Origin: Streptomyces marokkonensis
GTDB lineage: Bacteria; Actinomycetota; Actinomycetes; Streptomycetales; Streptomycetaceae
Assembly (NCBI RefSeq): GCF_008312835.1
Contig: NZ_VSKS01000006.1
Span: forward strand, 186,001 to 250,000
Direction of reading: 5' to 3'
DNA: 64,000 bases
Part shown: positions 36,296 through 44,662 of the stretch, in pieces
How the letters are laid out: the number at the start of each line of letters is the position of its first letter
Numbering within the stretch: position 1 is the stretch's first letter
The notes under the pieces: model-generated
The model's database searches: none
The model's input: only the letters and a program-made list of their open reading frames with translations
Told to the model about the DNA's origin: nothing
Program-made: the position numbers and the translations under genes

Positions 36296-37450
36296 CTACT
36301 TCCCCATCACCAGGCCGTCCTGCGCAGCGCCCCGGCTCAGCACGACGTCCCGGATGCGGTCGCGCACCGCGTGCACCTCCGCGCCCTGCTCCAGCGCCCG
36401 GTTGAGGTTGACCACCCGTCCGGCGTCCACGTCGAACAGCTGCGGGACGAACTCCGCCCGCGTCACCTCCCAGCGGCCCCCGGGGCGGGCCGGCGGGGCG
36501 AAGGTGAAGCGGCCCACGGTGGACTGGTTCCCGCGCGGATCCTCCAGACCCTCGTGGTTGGTCATCCCGCCGGCGATCTGGTCGCCCATGCCGTAGATCA
36601 CCCAGGTGCCGTTGACCTTCTCGTACGCCTGCGGGACATGGGCGTGGGTGCCGAGGATCAGGTCGATGTCGGGGCGGCCGCCGGTGTGCGAGGCGGTGAG
36701 CGAGCGGGCCAGGCCGGTCTGCTGCCCGTCGGGCGCCTCCTGCCATTCGGTGCCCCAGTGCAGGGAGACCACGACGACATCGGCTCCGGCCCGCCGGGCG
36801 GCCCGCGCGTCGTCGACGATCCGCGCCTCGTCGACGAGGTCGACCGCCCAGGGGCGGTCCGGCGGCAGCGGGATGCCGTTGGTGTCGTAGGTGTAGGCGA
36901 GGTGGGCGACGCGCGCCGCCCCCGCCCGCAGCACGGTCGCCGTGCGCGCCTCCCGCTCGCTGCGCGCCGAGCCCGCGTGGCGCACGCCGGCCCGGTCGAG
37001 GGCGTCCAGGGTGCGGCGGATGCCGGCCGCGCCGTCGTCCAGGGTGTGGTTGGAGGCGGTGGAGCAGCCGTCGTAGCCGGTGGCGGCGAGGGCGTGAGCC
37101 ACCTCGGGCGGGGACTTGAAGAGGGGGTAGCCGGTGTAGTCGCCGTCGGCGCCGTAGACGGTCTCCATGTGGCACAGCGCCACGTCCGCGGGGGCGACGA
37201 CGGAGCGGATGCCGGAGAGCATCGGCCGGAAGTCGTAGCCGGTGCCCCCGGCGTCGTGGCGGGCGCGTTCGATGATCGAGCTGTGGGGCAGCACGTCGCC
37301 CGAGGCGACGAGGGTGAAGCCGCGGCGCTCCGCGGCGGACGGGGCCGGACGCCCCGGTTCCGGTGGCCGGTGCTCGCGGGCCTGGCAGGCGGCACCCGCG
37401 GCGAGAACGACGGTCAGGACCAGGGCAACCTGCCGGCTGCGCGCGATCAT
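36296..37450 (-). CDS. CapA-family (PGA_cap) exported lipoprotein
   Basis: The 384-aa protein has a signal peptide ending AAGAACQA, suggesting lipidation. The CapA metallophosphatase-like domain carries VASGDVLPHSSI, ALCHMETVYG, CSTASNHTLDDGAAG, VVVSLHWGTEW and LILGTHAHVPQAYE, giving the expected Asp/His/Asn metal ligands. Family members act in poly-gamma-glutamate capsule synthesis, but isolated Streptomyces copies have unknown roles and no capBC is nearby. The ATG at 37450 follows GGGGTG. An AT-rich patch with TTTATGGATAAA (about 37473-37484) lies upstream and may hold the promoter. Confidence 0.8.
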   Translation of the reverse strand: MIARSRQVALVLTVVLAAGAACQAREHRPPEPGRPAPSAAERRGFTLVASGDVLPHSSIIERARHDAGGTGYDFRPMLSGIRSVVAPADVALCHMETVYGADGDYTGYPLFKSPPEVAHALAATGYDGCSTASNHTLDDGAAGIRRTLDALDRAGVRHAGSARSEREARTATVLRAGAARVAHLAYTYDTNGIPLPPDRPWAVDLVDEARIVDDARAARRAGADVVVVSLHWGTEWQEAPDGQQTGLARSLTASHTGGRPDIDLILGTHAHVPQAYEKVNGTWVIYGMGDQIAGGMTNHEGLEDPRGNQSTVGRFTFAPPARPGGRWEVTRAEFVPQLFDVDAGRVVNLNRALEQGAEVHAVRDRIRDVVLSRGAAQDGLVMGK

Positions 37451-37660
37451 CACTCACCCCGCTGTAGTCGTATTTATGGATAAACAGGTAAGAAGACCCA
37501 TCCGTCCCGCGACTGCTCCGACACGCTCTTTAGGCCGTCCGGCGTGCGCGAACGGCCTCCTCGACCGTTCGTCGAACCGTTCGTCGACGCGATCGACCGT
37601 CCGCCGCACGCCCGTGTGCGCGCCCTGTCCCCGAGCAGCGCCGTGCGCTGCCATACGGCC

Positions 37661-38206
37661 ATGACGGCCGGAATCACACTCACGAACGGGACGACCGCCG
37701 AGCACGAGCTCGCCGCACTGCAGCGCGAGCACGGCCGGCCCCTCTTCGCGCTGCTGCTCCGGCTCTGCGACGGGGACCGGCAGCGCGCGGAGGATCTGGT
37801 CCAGGAGACGCTGGTGCGCGCCTGGCAGCACCCCGAGGCCCTGCGCGCGGAGGACTTCGACTCGGTGCGGCCCTGGCTGCTCACCGTGGCACGGCGGCTC
37901 GCGATCGACGCCCGGCGGGCCCGGCAGGCCCGTCCGGCCGAGGTCGGGGACGCCGTGCTGGAGAACGCGCGGGTGATCTCCGACCACGCCGAACGGGCCG
38001 CGGCGATGCTCGATGTCCGCGAGGCTGTGAAGACACTCACTCCGGAGCACCGTGAAGTCCTGGTGCTCGTGTACTTCCAGGGGGCGAGTGTGGCGGAAGC
38101 CGCGGCGGCCCTCGGAATTCCGCCCGGTACCGTGAAGTCCCGCGCGTACTACGCGCTGCGCGCCCTGCGCCGGGTGCTTCCCGGATACGCCTCCGACATG
38201 CGGTGA
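37661..38206 (+). CDS. ECF-like sigma factor (sigma-70 family)
   Basis: The 181-aa protein has sigma region 2 (LFALLLRLCDGDRQRAEDLV, QETLVRAWQHPEAL, SVRPWLLTVARRLAIDARRA) and region 4 (LTPEHREVLVLVYFQGASVA, GIPPGTVKSRAYYALRALR). There is no region 1 or 3, as expected for group 4 sigma factors. A zinc-type anti-sigma gene follows after one gene of unknown function, so the three probably form a regulatory module. The ATG at 37661 starts MTAGITLTNG; longer in-frame starts have no homology. Confidence 0.88.
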   Translation: MTAGITLTNGTTAEHELAALQREHGRPLFALLLRLCDGDRQRAEDLVQETLVRAWQHPEALRAEDFDSVRPWLLTVARRLAIDARRARQARPAEVGDAVLENARVISDHAERAAAMLDVREAVKTLTPEHREVLVLVYFQGASVAEAAAALGIPPGTVKSRAYYALRALRRVLPGYASDMR

Positions 38207-38342
38207 AACCGGCCGTCGAGTCAAACCTCCGTAAAGCGCCTTGCCGATGACCCCGGTTGAGTAATCGGCTGTCCTCATCCGTGTTCCGGACCGGGGGCCC
38301 GGGTTCGGGCGACGCGCACGCACCGGAGGAAGGCAGGAAGGG

Positions 38343-38858
38343 ATGCTGCACAGAGGTCGAGAGAGCACGGACGGCACCGGTGACGGTGAACTGACCGTCC
38401 CCATGGCCTGGTTGTACGCCGAGTACATCGCCGACGAACTGCTGCGCAGCGGCGATCTCATGCCGCCGACGTCCTTCGAGTTCCGGGCCGGCCGGGACGC
38501 GCTGGCGCTGACCGTCTTCCTGTCCGACACCGACGGCGAGCTGTCCGGCATCCGGGTGGTCACCCAGCTGGAGACCTGGCTGTCGCTGACCGCGTACGAC
38601 CAGCCGTGGCAGGAGTGGGTCCAGGGGCGAATGGCCGACCTGGCCGCGGACGCCGCCGCGTCCGGCCGGACGGCACCGGATCTGGAGCTGGCCCGCGAGG
38701 CCTGGCGCTGGCTGCGGGAGACGGAACTGCTCGCACCCGATCTGAACGCGGTGCCGGGCGGCGGCGCCGTGGCCGGTGAGGACGAGGGGCCCAAGGTCTG
38801 GACGCCGGCCTGGCAGCTCGGGCTGCCGCTCGGCCACCTCGCGATCCATCTTTTCTAG
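38343..38858 (+). CDS. Conserved protein of unknown function between sigma and anti-sigma genes
   Basis: The 171-aa acidic protein has no recognised domain, signal peptide or membrane helix. Visible features are VPMAWLYAEYIADELLRSGD near residue 20, FEFRAGRDALALTVFLSDTD near 50, and a tryptophan-rich helix (PWQEWVQGRMADLAADA). AGGAAGGG stands directly before the ATG. A stop-to-start gap of about 135 bp separates it from the sigma gene. It could modulate the sigma/anti-sigma interaction, which is inferred from position only. Confidence 0.65.
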   Translation: MLHRGRESTDGTGDGELTVPMAWLYAEYIADELLRSGDLMPPTSFEFRAGRDALALTVFLSDTDGELSGIRVVTQLETWLSLTAYDQPWQEWVQGRMADLAADAAASGRTAPDLELAREAWRWLRETELLAPDLNAVPGGGAVAGEDEGPKVWTPAWQLGLPLGHLAIHLF

Positions 38859-38897
38859 GTTTCCGGGAAATCCGACCAATCCGCGGGCCGGAGGGCT

Positions 38898-38943
38898 CCG
38901 AATCCTTTGGTTACGATTCGGCACGCCGCTTGAGTGATTCGGC
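38898..38943 (+). promoter_or_regulatory. Inverted repeat and possible sigma-dependent -35 upstream of the anti-sigma gene
   Basis: CCGAATC and GATTCGG pair around a 10-base loop. Just after, TTGAGTGATTCGGC (38930-38943) resembles TTGAGTAATCGGC (38257-38269) upstream of the preceding gene. The shared sequence could be a promoter read by the local sigma factor. This is a weak inference from two sites. Confidence 0.35.
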
Positions 38944-39009
38944 CGGCTGGTGCGTACCGGTGGGAGCAAGGAGTAACCCCACCCGCACCCAACGGTACGA
39001 GGATTCGGC

Positions 39010-39663
39010 ATGAGGTCCCTGGAAAGGCATCGCGACGTCGGCGCCTACGCGCTCGGCGTGCTGGACGAGGCGGAGGCGTTCCGCTTCGAGGACCACCTCA
39101 TGGAGTGCCCGAGCTGCGCTGTCCAGGTGACCGAATTCGGCCCCGCGGCACGCCAGTTGATGTTGTACCGGAGCGCCACTCCGCGACTGGTGAACCCGCT
39201 GGCCAAGCCCGGCCCGAGGATGCTGGACCGGCTGCTGTCGGAGGTCGCGGTCCGCAACCGCGCGGGGCGCCGCCGGCTGCTGCTCGCGCTGGCCGCCTCG
39301 GTGGTGTTCGCGGTGTCCGCGCCGGCGATCGCGGTGATGGCGGACGACGGCGCCGGAAACGCCGTGAGCATCGCGGCGACCGACGAGCGGTCCGGGGTGT
39401 GGGCGGAGGTGACCACGGAGGACAAGGCCTGGGGCAGCCGGCTGGAGCTGCGGGTCAAGGACGGTGCGGGTCCGCGCGCCTGCCATCTGGTGGTGGTCGG
39501 CAGGGACGGCTCCGAGGAGACGGCGACGAGCTGGAGCGTGCCCCGTCACGACGCCCGCCCCAACACGATGCCGGGCGGTTCCGCCATGCACCCCGAGGAG
39601 ATCGCCCGCTACGAGGTGCGGACGGCGGACGGCGAGCACCTGGTGACCCTGGAGCCCCGCTGA
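39010..39663 (+). CDS. Zinc-associated membrane anti-sigma factor
   Basis: Residues 1-40 form an anti-sigma domain with the H-x3-C-x2-C motif (His29, Cys33, Cys36 in DHLMECPSC). A membrane helix (about 95-117, LLLALAASVVFAVSAPAIAV) separates it from a roughly 100-residue external domain resembling RskA-type sensor regions. Such proteins hold a sigma factor at the membrane until a signal triggers release, so the partner should be the sigma factor at 37661. A 7-bp inverted repeat and TTGAGTGATTCGGC at 38930 lie upstream. Confidence 0.83.
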   Translation: MRSLERHRDVGAYALGVLDEAEAFRFEDHLMECPSCAVQVTEFGPAARQLMLYRSATPRLVNPLAKPGPRMLDRLLSEVAVRNRAGRRRLLLALAASVVFAVSAPAIAVMADDGAGNAVSIAATDERSGVWAEVTTEDKAWGSRLELRVKDGAGPRACHLVVVGRDGSEETATSWSVPRHDARPNTMPGGSAMHPEEIARYEVRTADGEHLVTLEPR

Positions 39664-39681
39664 CCGGGCCGCTCCGGCGGC

Positions 39682-40545
39682 TCATTTCAGCAGGCGGGAG
39701 AGCCTGCGGTCGGCCAGCGGCCTGCCGCCGGTCTGGCAGGTCGGGCAGTACTGCAGCGAGGAGTCACTGAAGGAGACCTCGCGGACGGTGTCCCCGCACA
39801 CCGGGCAGTCCTCACCGGTACGGCCGTGGACCCGCAGCCCGCTCTTCTTCTCCGCCTTCAGCCGTCCGGCCGCGACCCCGCGGGAGCGTTCCACCGCCTC
39901 GGTGAGGGTGGTGCGCAGAGCCTCGTACAGCCGGGTGGTCTCCTCCGGGGTGAGGGAGCCCGCCGGTTTGTAGGGGGACATGCGGGCCGCGTGCAGGATC
40001 TCGTCGCTGTAGGCGTTCCCGACGCCCGCGATCAGGCTCTGGTCGCGCAGCGCGCCCTTCAAGCGGCGGCGTTCCCCGGACAGCAGGTCCGCCAGGCGCC
40101 GCTCGTCGAAGTCGTCGGCCAGCGGGTCCGGGCCCAGCCGCGCGATGCCCGGAACCGCCCCGGGGTCCGCCACGACGTACACCGCGAGCCGCTTCTGGGT
40201 GCCGGCCTCCGTCAGGTCGAAGCCCGCGCCGGTCTCCAGCGCGACGCGCAGCGCGAGGGGGCCCCTGCCGGGGCGGGGCCGGCCGCTGGGCAGACTGTCC
40301 CTCCAGTGCAGCCAGCCCGCGCGGGCCAGATGCGTGACGAAGTACGGCCCGCCGTCCGTCTCCAGGGCGAGGAACTTGCCGTACCGGTGCACGGCGGTGA
40401 CCTCGCGGCCCTCGACGGCCGTGAGCGGCGGGTCGAAGGTCTTCAGGACGCTGATCGCCACGGGCAGCACCCGGACGATCTCGTGGCCGGCCAGGTGCTC
40501 GGAGAGGAAGTCCTTGAGCGCCTCGACCTCGGGGAGTTCCGGCAT
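39682..40545 (-). CDS. Fpg/Nei-family DNA glycosylase/AP lyase
   Basis: The 287-aa protein starts MPELPEVEALKDFL, where Pro2 and Glu3 are the catalytic N-terminus of Fpg/Nei enzymes. HRYGKFLALETDGGPYFVTH contains the conserved lysine. The helix-two-turn-helix is LRDQSLIAGVGNAYSDEILH. A C-terminal zinc finger carries CPVC and CPTC cysteines within about 25 residues. It excises oxidised bases. Exact substrate preference (8-oxoguanine or pyrimidines) is not evident; the sequence is closer to actinobacterial Nei-like proteins. Confidence 0.88.
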   Translation of the reverse strand: MPELPEVEALKDFLSEHLAGHEIVRVLPVAISVLKTFDPPLTAVEGREVTAVHRYGKFLALETDGGPYFVTHLARAGWLHWRDSLPSGRPRPGRGPLALRVALETGAGFDLTEAGTQKRLAVYVVADPGAVPGIARLGPDPLADDFDERRLADLLSGERRRLKGALRDQSLIAGVGNAYSDEILHAARMSPYKPAGSLTPEETTRLYEALRTTLTEAVERSRGVAAGRLKAEKKSGLRVHGRTGEDCPVCGDTVREVSFSDSSLQYCPTCQTGGRPLADRRLSRLLK

Positions 40546-40576
40546 ACGTCAAGGGTGCCACCGGGGACCGCCGCGG

Positions 40577-42673
40577 TCAGGCCGGGTCGGCCCCCTCGGG
40601 CACGACGAACTCGCTCCACACGCACTTGCCGCCGCCCCGTGCCTCCACGCCCCACACGTCCGCGAGCATGTCGACCAGGAGCAGGCCCCGGCCGGAGACC
40701 CCCGACTCGCCGGCCTCGCGGCGGCGCGGCAGGGCGCTGGAGGAGTCCTCGACCTCCACGCGCACCCGCCGGTCCTTGCCGGTGAGGACCCTGAGGGTGA
40801 CGACCGCGGTGCCCTCGGTGTGCATCAGGACGTTGGTGATCATCTCGTCGGCGACCAGCTCGATCTCGTCGGCCCGGTCCCGCGCACCCCACGCGCTCGC
40901 CGCCGTACGGATCATGCGCCGGGTCTCGGAGAGCGCACCCGGTTCGCCGGGCGGCACGTGCTGCTTGAGCCGGCCGCCGGAGCGGGGGCTGTCCAGGGCG
41001 CGGCGGCGCAGCAGGAGCAGCGCCACGTCGTCGTCGCCGCCGCGCTCCTCGGCGACGTCGATGAGCCGGTCGGCGAGGTCGCGCACGTCGTCGGGGCCCA
41101 CGGTGATCAGGGCGGACAGGGTCCGCATGCCGTCGTCGAGGTCGGCGCCCGGCTGTTCGACGAGGCCGTCGGTGCACAGCAGCAGGGTGTCGCCCGGATC
41201 CAGCTCTATCGTGCCGACCGGGTAGTCGAGCCCGTCGAACTCCGCGGACAGGCCGAGCGGCAGCCCCCCGGGCACGCAGACGCGGTCGCAGGAGCCGTCG
41301 GTGCGGCGCACCAGCGGGTCGATGTGGCCGGCCCGGACCACCTGCACCACGCCGGTGGACAGGTCGGCCTCGGCGTAGAGGCAGGTCGCGGAGCGGTCGG
41401 TGTCGAGTTCGTCCAGGAAGACGGAGGCACGGGCCATCACGGTGGCCGGCGGGTGCCCCTCGGCTGCGTAGGCGCGCAGCACGATGCGCAACTGGCCCAT
41501 GACGGCGGCGGCGTGCGTGTCGTGGCCCTGTACGTCGCCGATGACGGCGCCGACCCGGCCTCCGGGCAGCGGGATCAGGTCGTACCAGTCGCCGCCGATG
41601 TCCCGGCCGAAGGTGCCCCCGAGGGCGGCGGCGCGGTAGCGCACGGCGAGGTCGGCGCCGGGCACGCTGGGGATGGTGCGCGGCAGCATGGCCTGCTGCA
41701 GGCTCTGGGCGAGGTCCATCTCCTGCTCGTAGAACATCGCGCGTTGCAGGCTCTGCGCGATGCTGCTGCCCAGGGCGACGAGGATGTTGCGCTCCTCGGC
41801 GGAGAAGCCGCGCCGGTCGCTGTAGAGCAGGCCCATCGCGCCGATGGGGCGGGCCTGGACGATGAGCGGCAGATAGGCGGCCGAGGTGATGTTCAGACCG
41901 GTGATGCCCTGCCAGAGCTTCGGGTAGCGCTCGGCGAACTCCTCCGGTGACTCGATGAAGCACGGGCCGAGGGTCCGCACCACCTCGCTCATCGGGTAGG
42001 GCTCGTCTATCCGGGTGATGCGGGTGCCCTCGACGAAGCTGCCGTCGGGGCCCTCGGCGATGAGCCGGATGCGGCCCGCCTCGACCAGTCCCATGACGAG
42101 GCTGGTCGCGCCCAGATGGGTGAGTCCGTGGGTGTCCTTGAGGGCGTCGATGACCTCGCGCACCGTGCGGGCGTGGGCGAGGGCGGCGGTGGTGAGCTGG
42201 ACGATGTTGGTCTGCCGGCGGCGGGCGTCCTCCTGGTCCGCCTGCGCACGTCGCGCCTCGGTGTCGCTGAGCTCCTGGGTGGCGTCCCGGACGATGCCGA
42301 TGATGCGGTTGGGCCGGCCGGTCTCGTCCCGGCGGATGTAGCCCTGGGTGTGGGTCCAGCGCAGCCCGCCGTCGCGGCGGCGGACGCGGAAGTAGGCGCC
42401 GTAGTTCTCGCTGCCGTTCTTCAGCGCCTGCGAGACGGTCGTGTCCAGCCGCCGGGCCTCCCCGGGCGGCACCCGTGCCGACAGGGTCTCGGGCCGGTCG
42501 TCGTACTCGTCCGGGCGCACGTCGAAGATCTCGTGCGCCTGGGCGTCCATCTGCATGACCCCGGAGTCCAGATCCCAGTCGAAGCTGCCCATGCGGTTGA
42601 GCACCAGGATCGGATCCGGGTGGTCCGGCCAGTCGTCCGGGAGTGACAGGGGGCTCGCTCCCCGATCAGACAT
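40577..42673 (-). CDS. PAS-GAF-SpoIIE phosphatase with C-terminal HATPase (anti-sigma-like) domain
   Basis: Domains of the 698-aa protein are a PAS (about 25-125; WDLDSGVMQMDAQAHEIFDV, RWTHTQGYIRRDETGR), a GAF (about 150-325) and a PP2C/SpoIIE serine phosphatase (about 345-545). The phosphatase has IGGDWYDLIPLPGGR, GDVQGHDTHAAAVMGQLR and LLLCTDGLVEQ as metal-binding motifs. The C-terminal histidine-kinase-like ATPase (about 560-690) has ELVADEMITNVLMH. Such proteins dephosphorylate anti-anti-sigma factors and may phosphorylate them through the HATPase end. No partner gene is adjacent. AAGGTAGG precedes the ATG. Confidence 0.88.
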   Translation of the reverse strand: MSDRGASPLSLPDDWPDHPDPILVLNRMGSFDWDLDSGVMQMDAQAHEIFDVRPDEYDDRPETLSARVPPGEARRLDTTVSQALKNGSENYGAYFRVRRRDGGLRWTHTQGYIRRDETGRPNRIIGIVRDATQELSDTEARRAQADQEDARRRQTNIVQLTTAALAHARTVREVIDALKDTHGLTHLGATSLVMGLVEAGRIRLIAEGPDGSFVEGTRITRIDEPYPMSEVVRTLGPCFIESPEEFAERYPKLWQGITGLNITSAAYLPLIVQARPIGAMGLLYSDRRGFSAEERNILVALGSSIAQSLQRAMFYEQEMDLAQSLQQAMLPRTIPSVPGADLAVRYRAAALGGTFGRDIGGDWYDLIPLPGGRVGAVIGDVQGHDTHAAAVMGQLRIVLRAYAAEGHPPATVMARASVFLDELDTDRSATCLYAEADLSTGVVQVVRAGHIDPLVRRTDGSCDRVCVPGGLPLGLSAEFDGLDYPVGTIELDPGDTLLLCTDGLVEQPGADLDDGMRTLSALITVGPDDVRDLADRLIDVAEERGGDDDVALLLLRRRALDSPRSGGRLKQHVPPGEPGALSETRRMIRTAASAWGARDRADEIELVADEMITNVLMHTEGTAVVTLRVLTGKDRRVRVEVEDSSSALPRRREAGESGVSGRGLLLVDMLADVWGVEARGGGKCVWSEFVVPEGADPA

Positions 42674-42819
42674 GGGCCTACCTTGCCAGGATTCACGCGA
42701 TTCTTCGACCGCTGGGCGCGTTCTGCCCGCTTCTCTCACATGGGTTGCTCGTGCCACCCGGTGGTATACGGAGAGTCACAGGGGTTCGGGCGTGACGACG
42801 GCGGAGGGAGCGCGCGGCC

Positions 42820-44241
42820 GTGGAGTGGTTCACCGCATCCGACTACTGGCTCGGCCGGCTGGTCTTCCAGCGGGCGCTGGCCGGGCTGTACCTGGTCGCG
42901 TTCCTGACCGCCGCGCTGCAGTTCCGTGCGCTGATCGGGGAGCGCGGCATGCTGCCGGTGCCGCGTTTCGTGGAGCGGGTGCCGTTCCGGAGCTCCCCGA
43001 GCCTGTTCCAGCTGCACTACTCGGACCGGTTCTTCGCGGGGTGCGTCTGGGCGGGGTGCGCGGTGTCGGCGGCGCTGCTCGCGGGGCTCGACTCGCTGCT
43101 TCCGCTGTGGAGCGGGATGCTGCTGTGGCTGGTGCCGTGGGTGCTGTACCTGTCGGTCGTCAACGTCGGGCAGACCTGGTACTCGTTCGGCTGGGAGTCG
43201 TTGCTGCTCGAGGTCGGCTTCCTCGCCGTGTTCCTGGGCAACGACGAGGTGGCGCCGCCCGTCGTGGTGCTGTTCCTGCTGCGGTGGGTGCTGTTCCGGG
43301 TGGAGTTCGGCGCGGGGCTGATCAAGATGCGCGGCGACGCGTGCTGGCGGAAGCTGACCTGTCTGGACCACCATCACGAGACGCAGCCGATGCCGGGGCC
43401 GCTGAGCTGGTTCTTCCACCATCTGCCGAAGCCGCTGCACCGGGTCGAGGTGGCGGCGAACCATGTCACCCAGCTGGTGGTGCCGTTCCTGCTGTTCGCC
43501 CCGCAGCCGGTGGCCTCGGCCGCCGCCGCCCTGATGATCGTCACCCAGCTGTGGCTGGTGCTGTCGGGCAACTTCGCCTGGCTGAACTGGATCACGATCG
43601 TGCTGGCCCTGCCGGTGATCACCTTCCCCGCCGATCCGCCCGCGGTGTCCGGCGCGCCGCTGTGGTACGTGGTGGTCGTGCTCGCGGTGTCCGCTGCACT
43701 GCTCGGCCTCAGCCATCGGCCCGTCCGCAACATGGTCTCCCGCCGTCAGGTGATGAACCGCTCCTTCGACCCGCTGCATCTGGTCAACACCTACGGGGCG
43801 TTCGGCAGCGTCAGCCGGATCCGCTACGAGGTGGTCGTGGAGGGCACGGCGGACGAGGTGCCCCGGCAGGACTCCGACTGGCGGGAGTACGAGTTCAAGG
43901 GGAAGCCGGGTGACCCACGGCGCTGGCCGCGCCAGTTCGCGCCGTACCATCTGCGGCTCGACTGGCTGATGTGGTTCGCCGCCCTGTCGCCCGCGTACGC
44001 CGGCCCTTGGTTCGGGGCGCTGGTGGAGCGCCTGCTGGAGAACGACCGGGACACCCTGAAACTGCTGCGCCGCTCCCCGTTCCCCGCGCACGCGCCGCCC
44101 CGGCACATCCGCGCCCGCCTCTTCCGCTACCGGTACACGACGTGGCGGGAGCTGCGGGAGACCGGTGCGTGCTGGGAGCGGACCTACGTGCGGGAGTTCC
44201 TGCCGCCGACCCGGCTGACAGGGGCGGCTCACAGGCCGTAG
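42820..44241 (+). CDS. Lipase maturation factor-family membrane protein
   Basis: The 473-aa protein begins with the family block DYWLGRLVFQRALAGLYLVA and has several membrane helices. The LMF signature VGQTWYSFGWESLLLEVGFL, FRVEFGAGLIKMRGDACWRK and HHETQPMPGPLSWFFHH follow. The C-terminal soluble part contains the repeated family sequence YGAFGSVSRIRYEVVVEGT. In animals LMF1 aids folding of lipases in the ER; the bacterial role is unknown. GGAGGGAGC stands before the GTG at 42820. The 3' end overlaps the amidohydrolase remnant. Confidence 0.87.
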   Translation: MEWFTASDYWLGRLVFQRALAGLYLVAFLTAALQFRALIGERGMLPVPRFVERVPFRSSPSLFQLHYSDRFFAGCVWAGCAVSAALLAGLDSLLPLWSGMLLWLVPWVLYLSVVNVGQTWYSFGWESLLLEVGFLAVFLGNDEVAPPVVVLFLLRWVLFRVEFGAGLIKMRGDACWRKLTCLDHHHETQPMPGPLSWFFHHLPKPLHRVEVAANHVTQLVVPFLLFAPQPVASAAAALMIVTQLWLVLSGNFAWLNWITIVLALPVITFPADPPAVSGAPLWYVVVVLAVSAALLGLSHRPVRNMVSRRQVMNRSFDPLHLVNTYGAFGSVSRIRYEVVVEGTADEVPRQDSDWREYEFKGKPGDPRRWPRQFAPYHLRLDWLMWFAALSPAYAGPWFGALVERLLENDRDTLKLLRRSPFPAHAPPRHIRARLFRYRYTTWRELRETGACWERTYVREFLPPTRLTGAAHRP

Positions 44242-44500
44242 ACACGGGTGGCGGTGGTCTCGAAGAGCTGCCCGCGCTCGGCGTGGCCGAGGTGGCGGGT
44301 CAGTGTCCGCGCGACGGCGAGAACGTCGCCGTACGCCGCCGCCAGGGTGCACACCGGCCAGTCGGATCCGAACATCAGCCGTCCGGGCCCGAAGGCGTCC
44401 AGCGCGGCATCGGCGTACGGCCTCAGGTCGCCGACGGTCCAGGAGGCCGGGTCGGCCTCGGTGACCAGGCCCGAGAGCTTGCCCACCGCGTTGGGCAGTG
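44229..44500 (-). pseudogene. C-terminal remnant of an amidohydrolase-2 family (sugar lactonase-like) gene
   Basis: About 88 codons survive: LPNAVGKLSGLVTEAD, ALDAFGPGRLMFGSDWPVC, LAAAYGDVLAVART and ETTATRVYGL. This is the end of a TIM-barrel amidohydrolase of the fuconolactonase/rhamnonolactonase type (GSDWPV is the metal-binding block). The intact family is about 280-300 aa. An in-frame TGA lies just upstream of LPN, and N-terminal metal ligands (HxH) are absent. The coding homology stops abruptly near 44500, where the opposite-strand GntR remnant begins. Confidence 0.8.
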
Positions 44501-44504
44501 CGGA

Positions 44505-44657
44505 TCACCAGCAGGAGGACGCGTTCGCCGCACCCGGACCGAACAGGCCGCGATCCACCGCGCGCTGGCCGCCCGCGACCCGGAGGCGGCACGGGCGGCC
44601 GCGGCCGCGCACGTGGGCGCGGTGGAGGAGTGGCTGCGCGCCCGGCTGGAGGGCTGA
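44505..44657 (+). pseudogene. C-terminal remnant of a GntR/FadR-type regulator (FCD domain)
   Basis: Roughly 50 codons read RRTRTEQAAIHRALAARDPE, then AARAAAAAHVGAVEEWLRAR and a stop at 44657. This is the last helix pair of FCD ligand domains (E-H-x-A-I-x-x-A-L-x-x-x-D-x-x-A-A...H). The winged helix and most of the FCD domain are missing. It abuts the oppositely oriented amidohydrolase remnant, as if a deletion removed the 5' halves of two divergent genes. Confidence 0.75.
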
Positions 44658-44662
44658 CCGGG

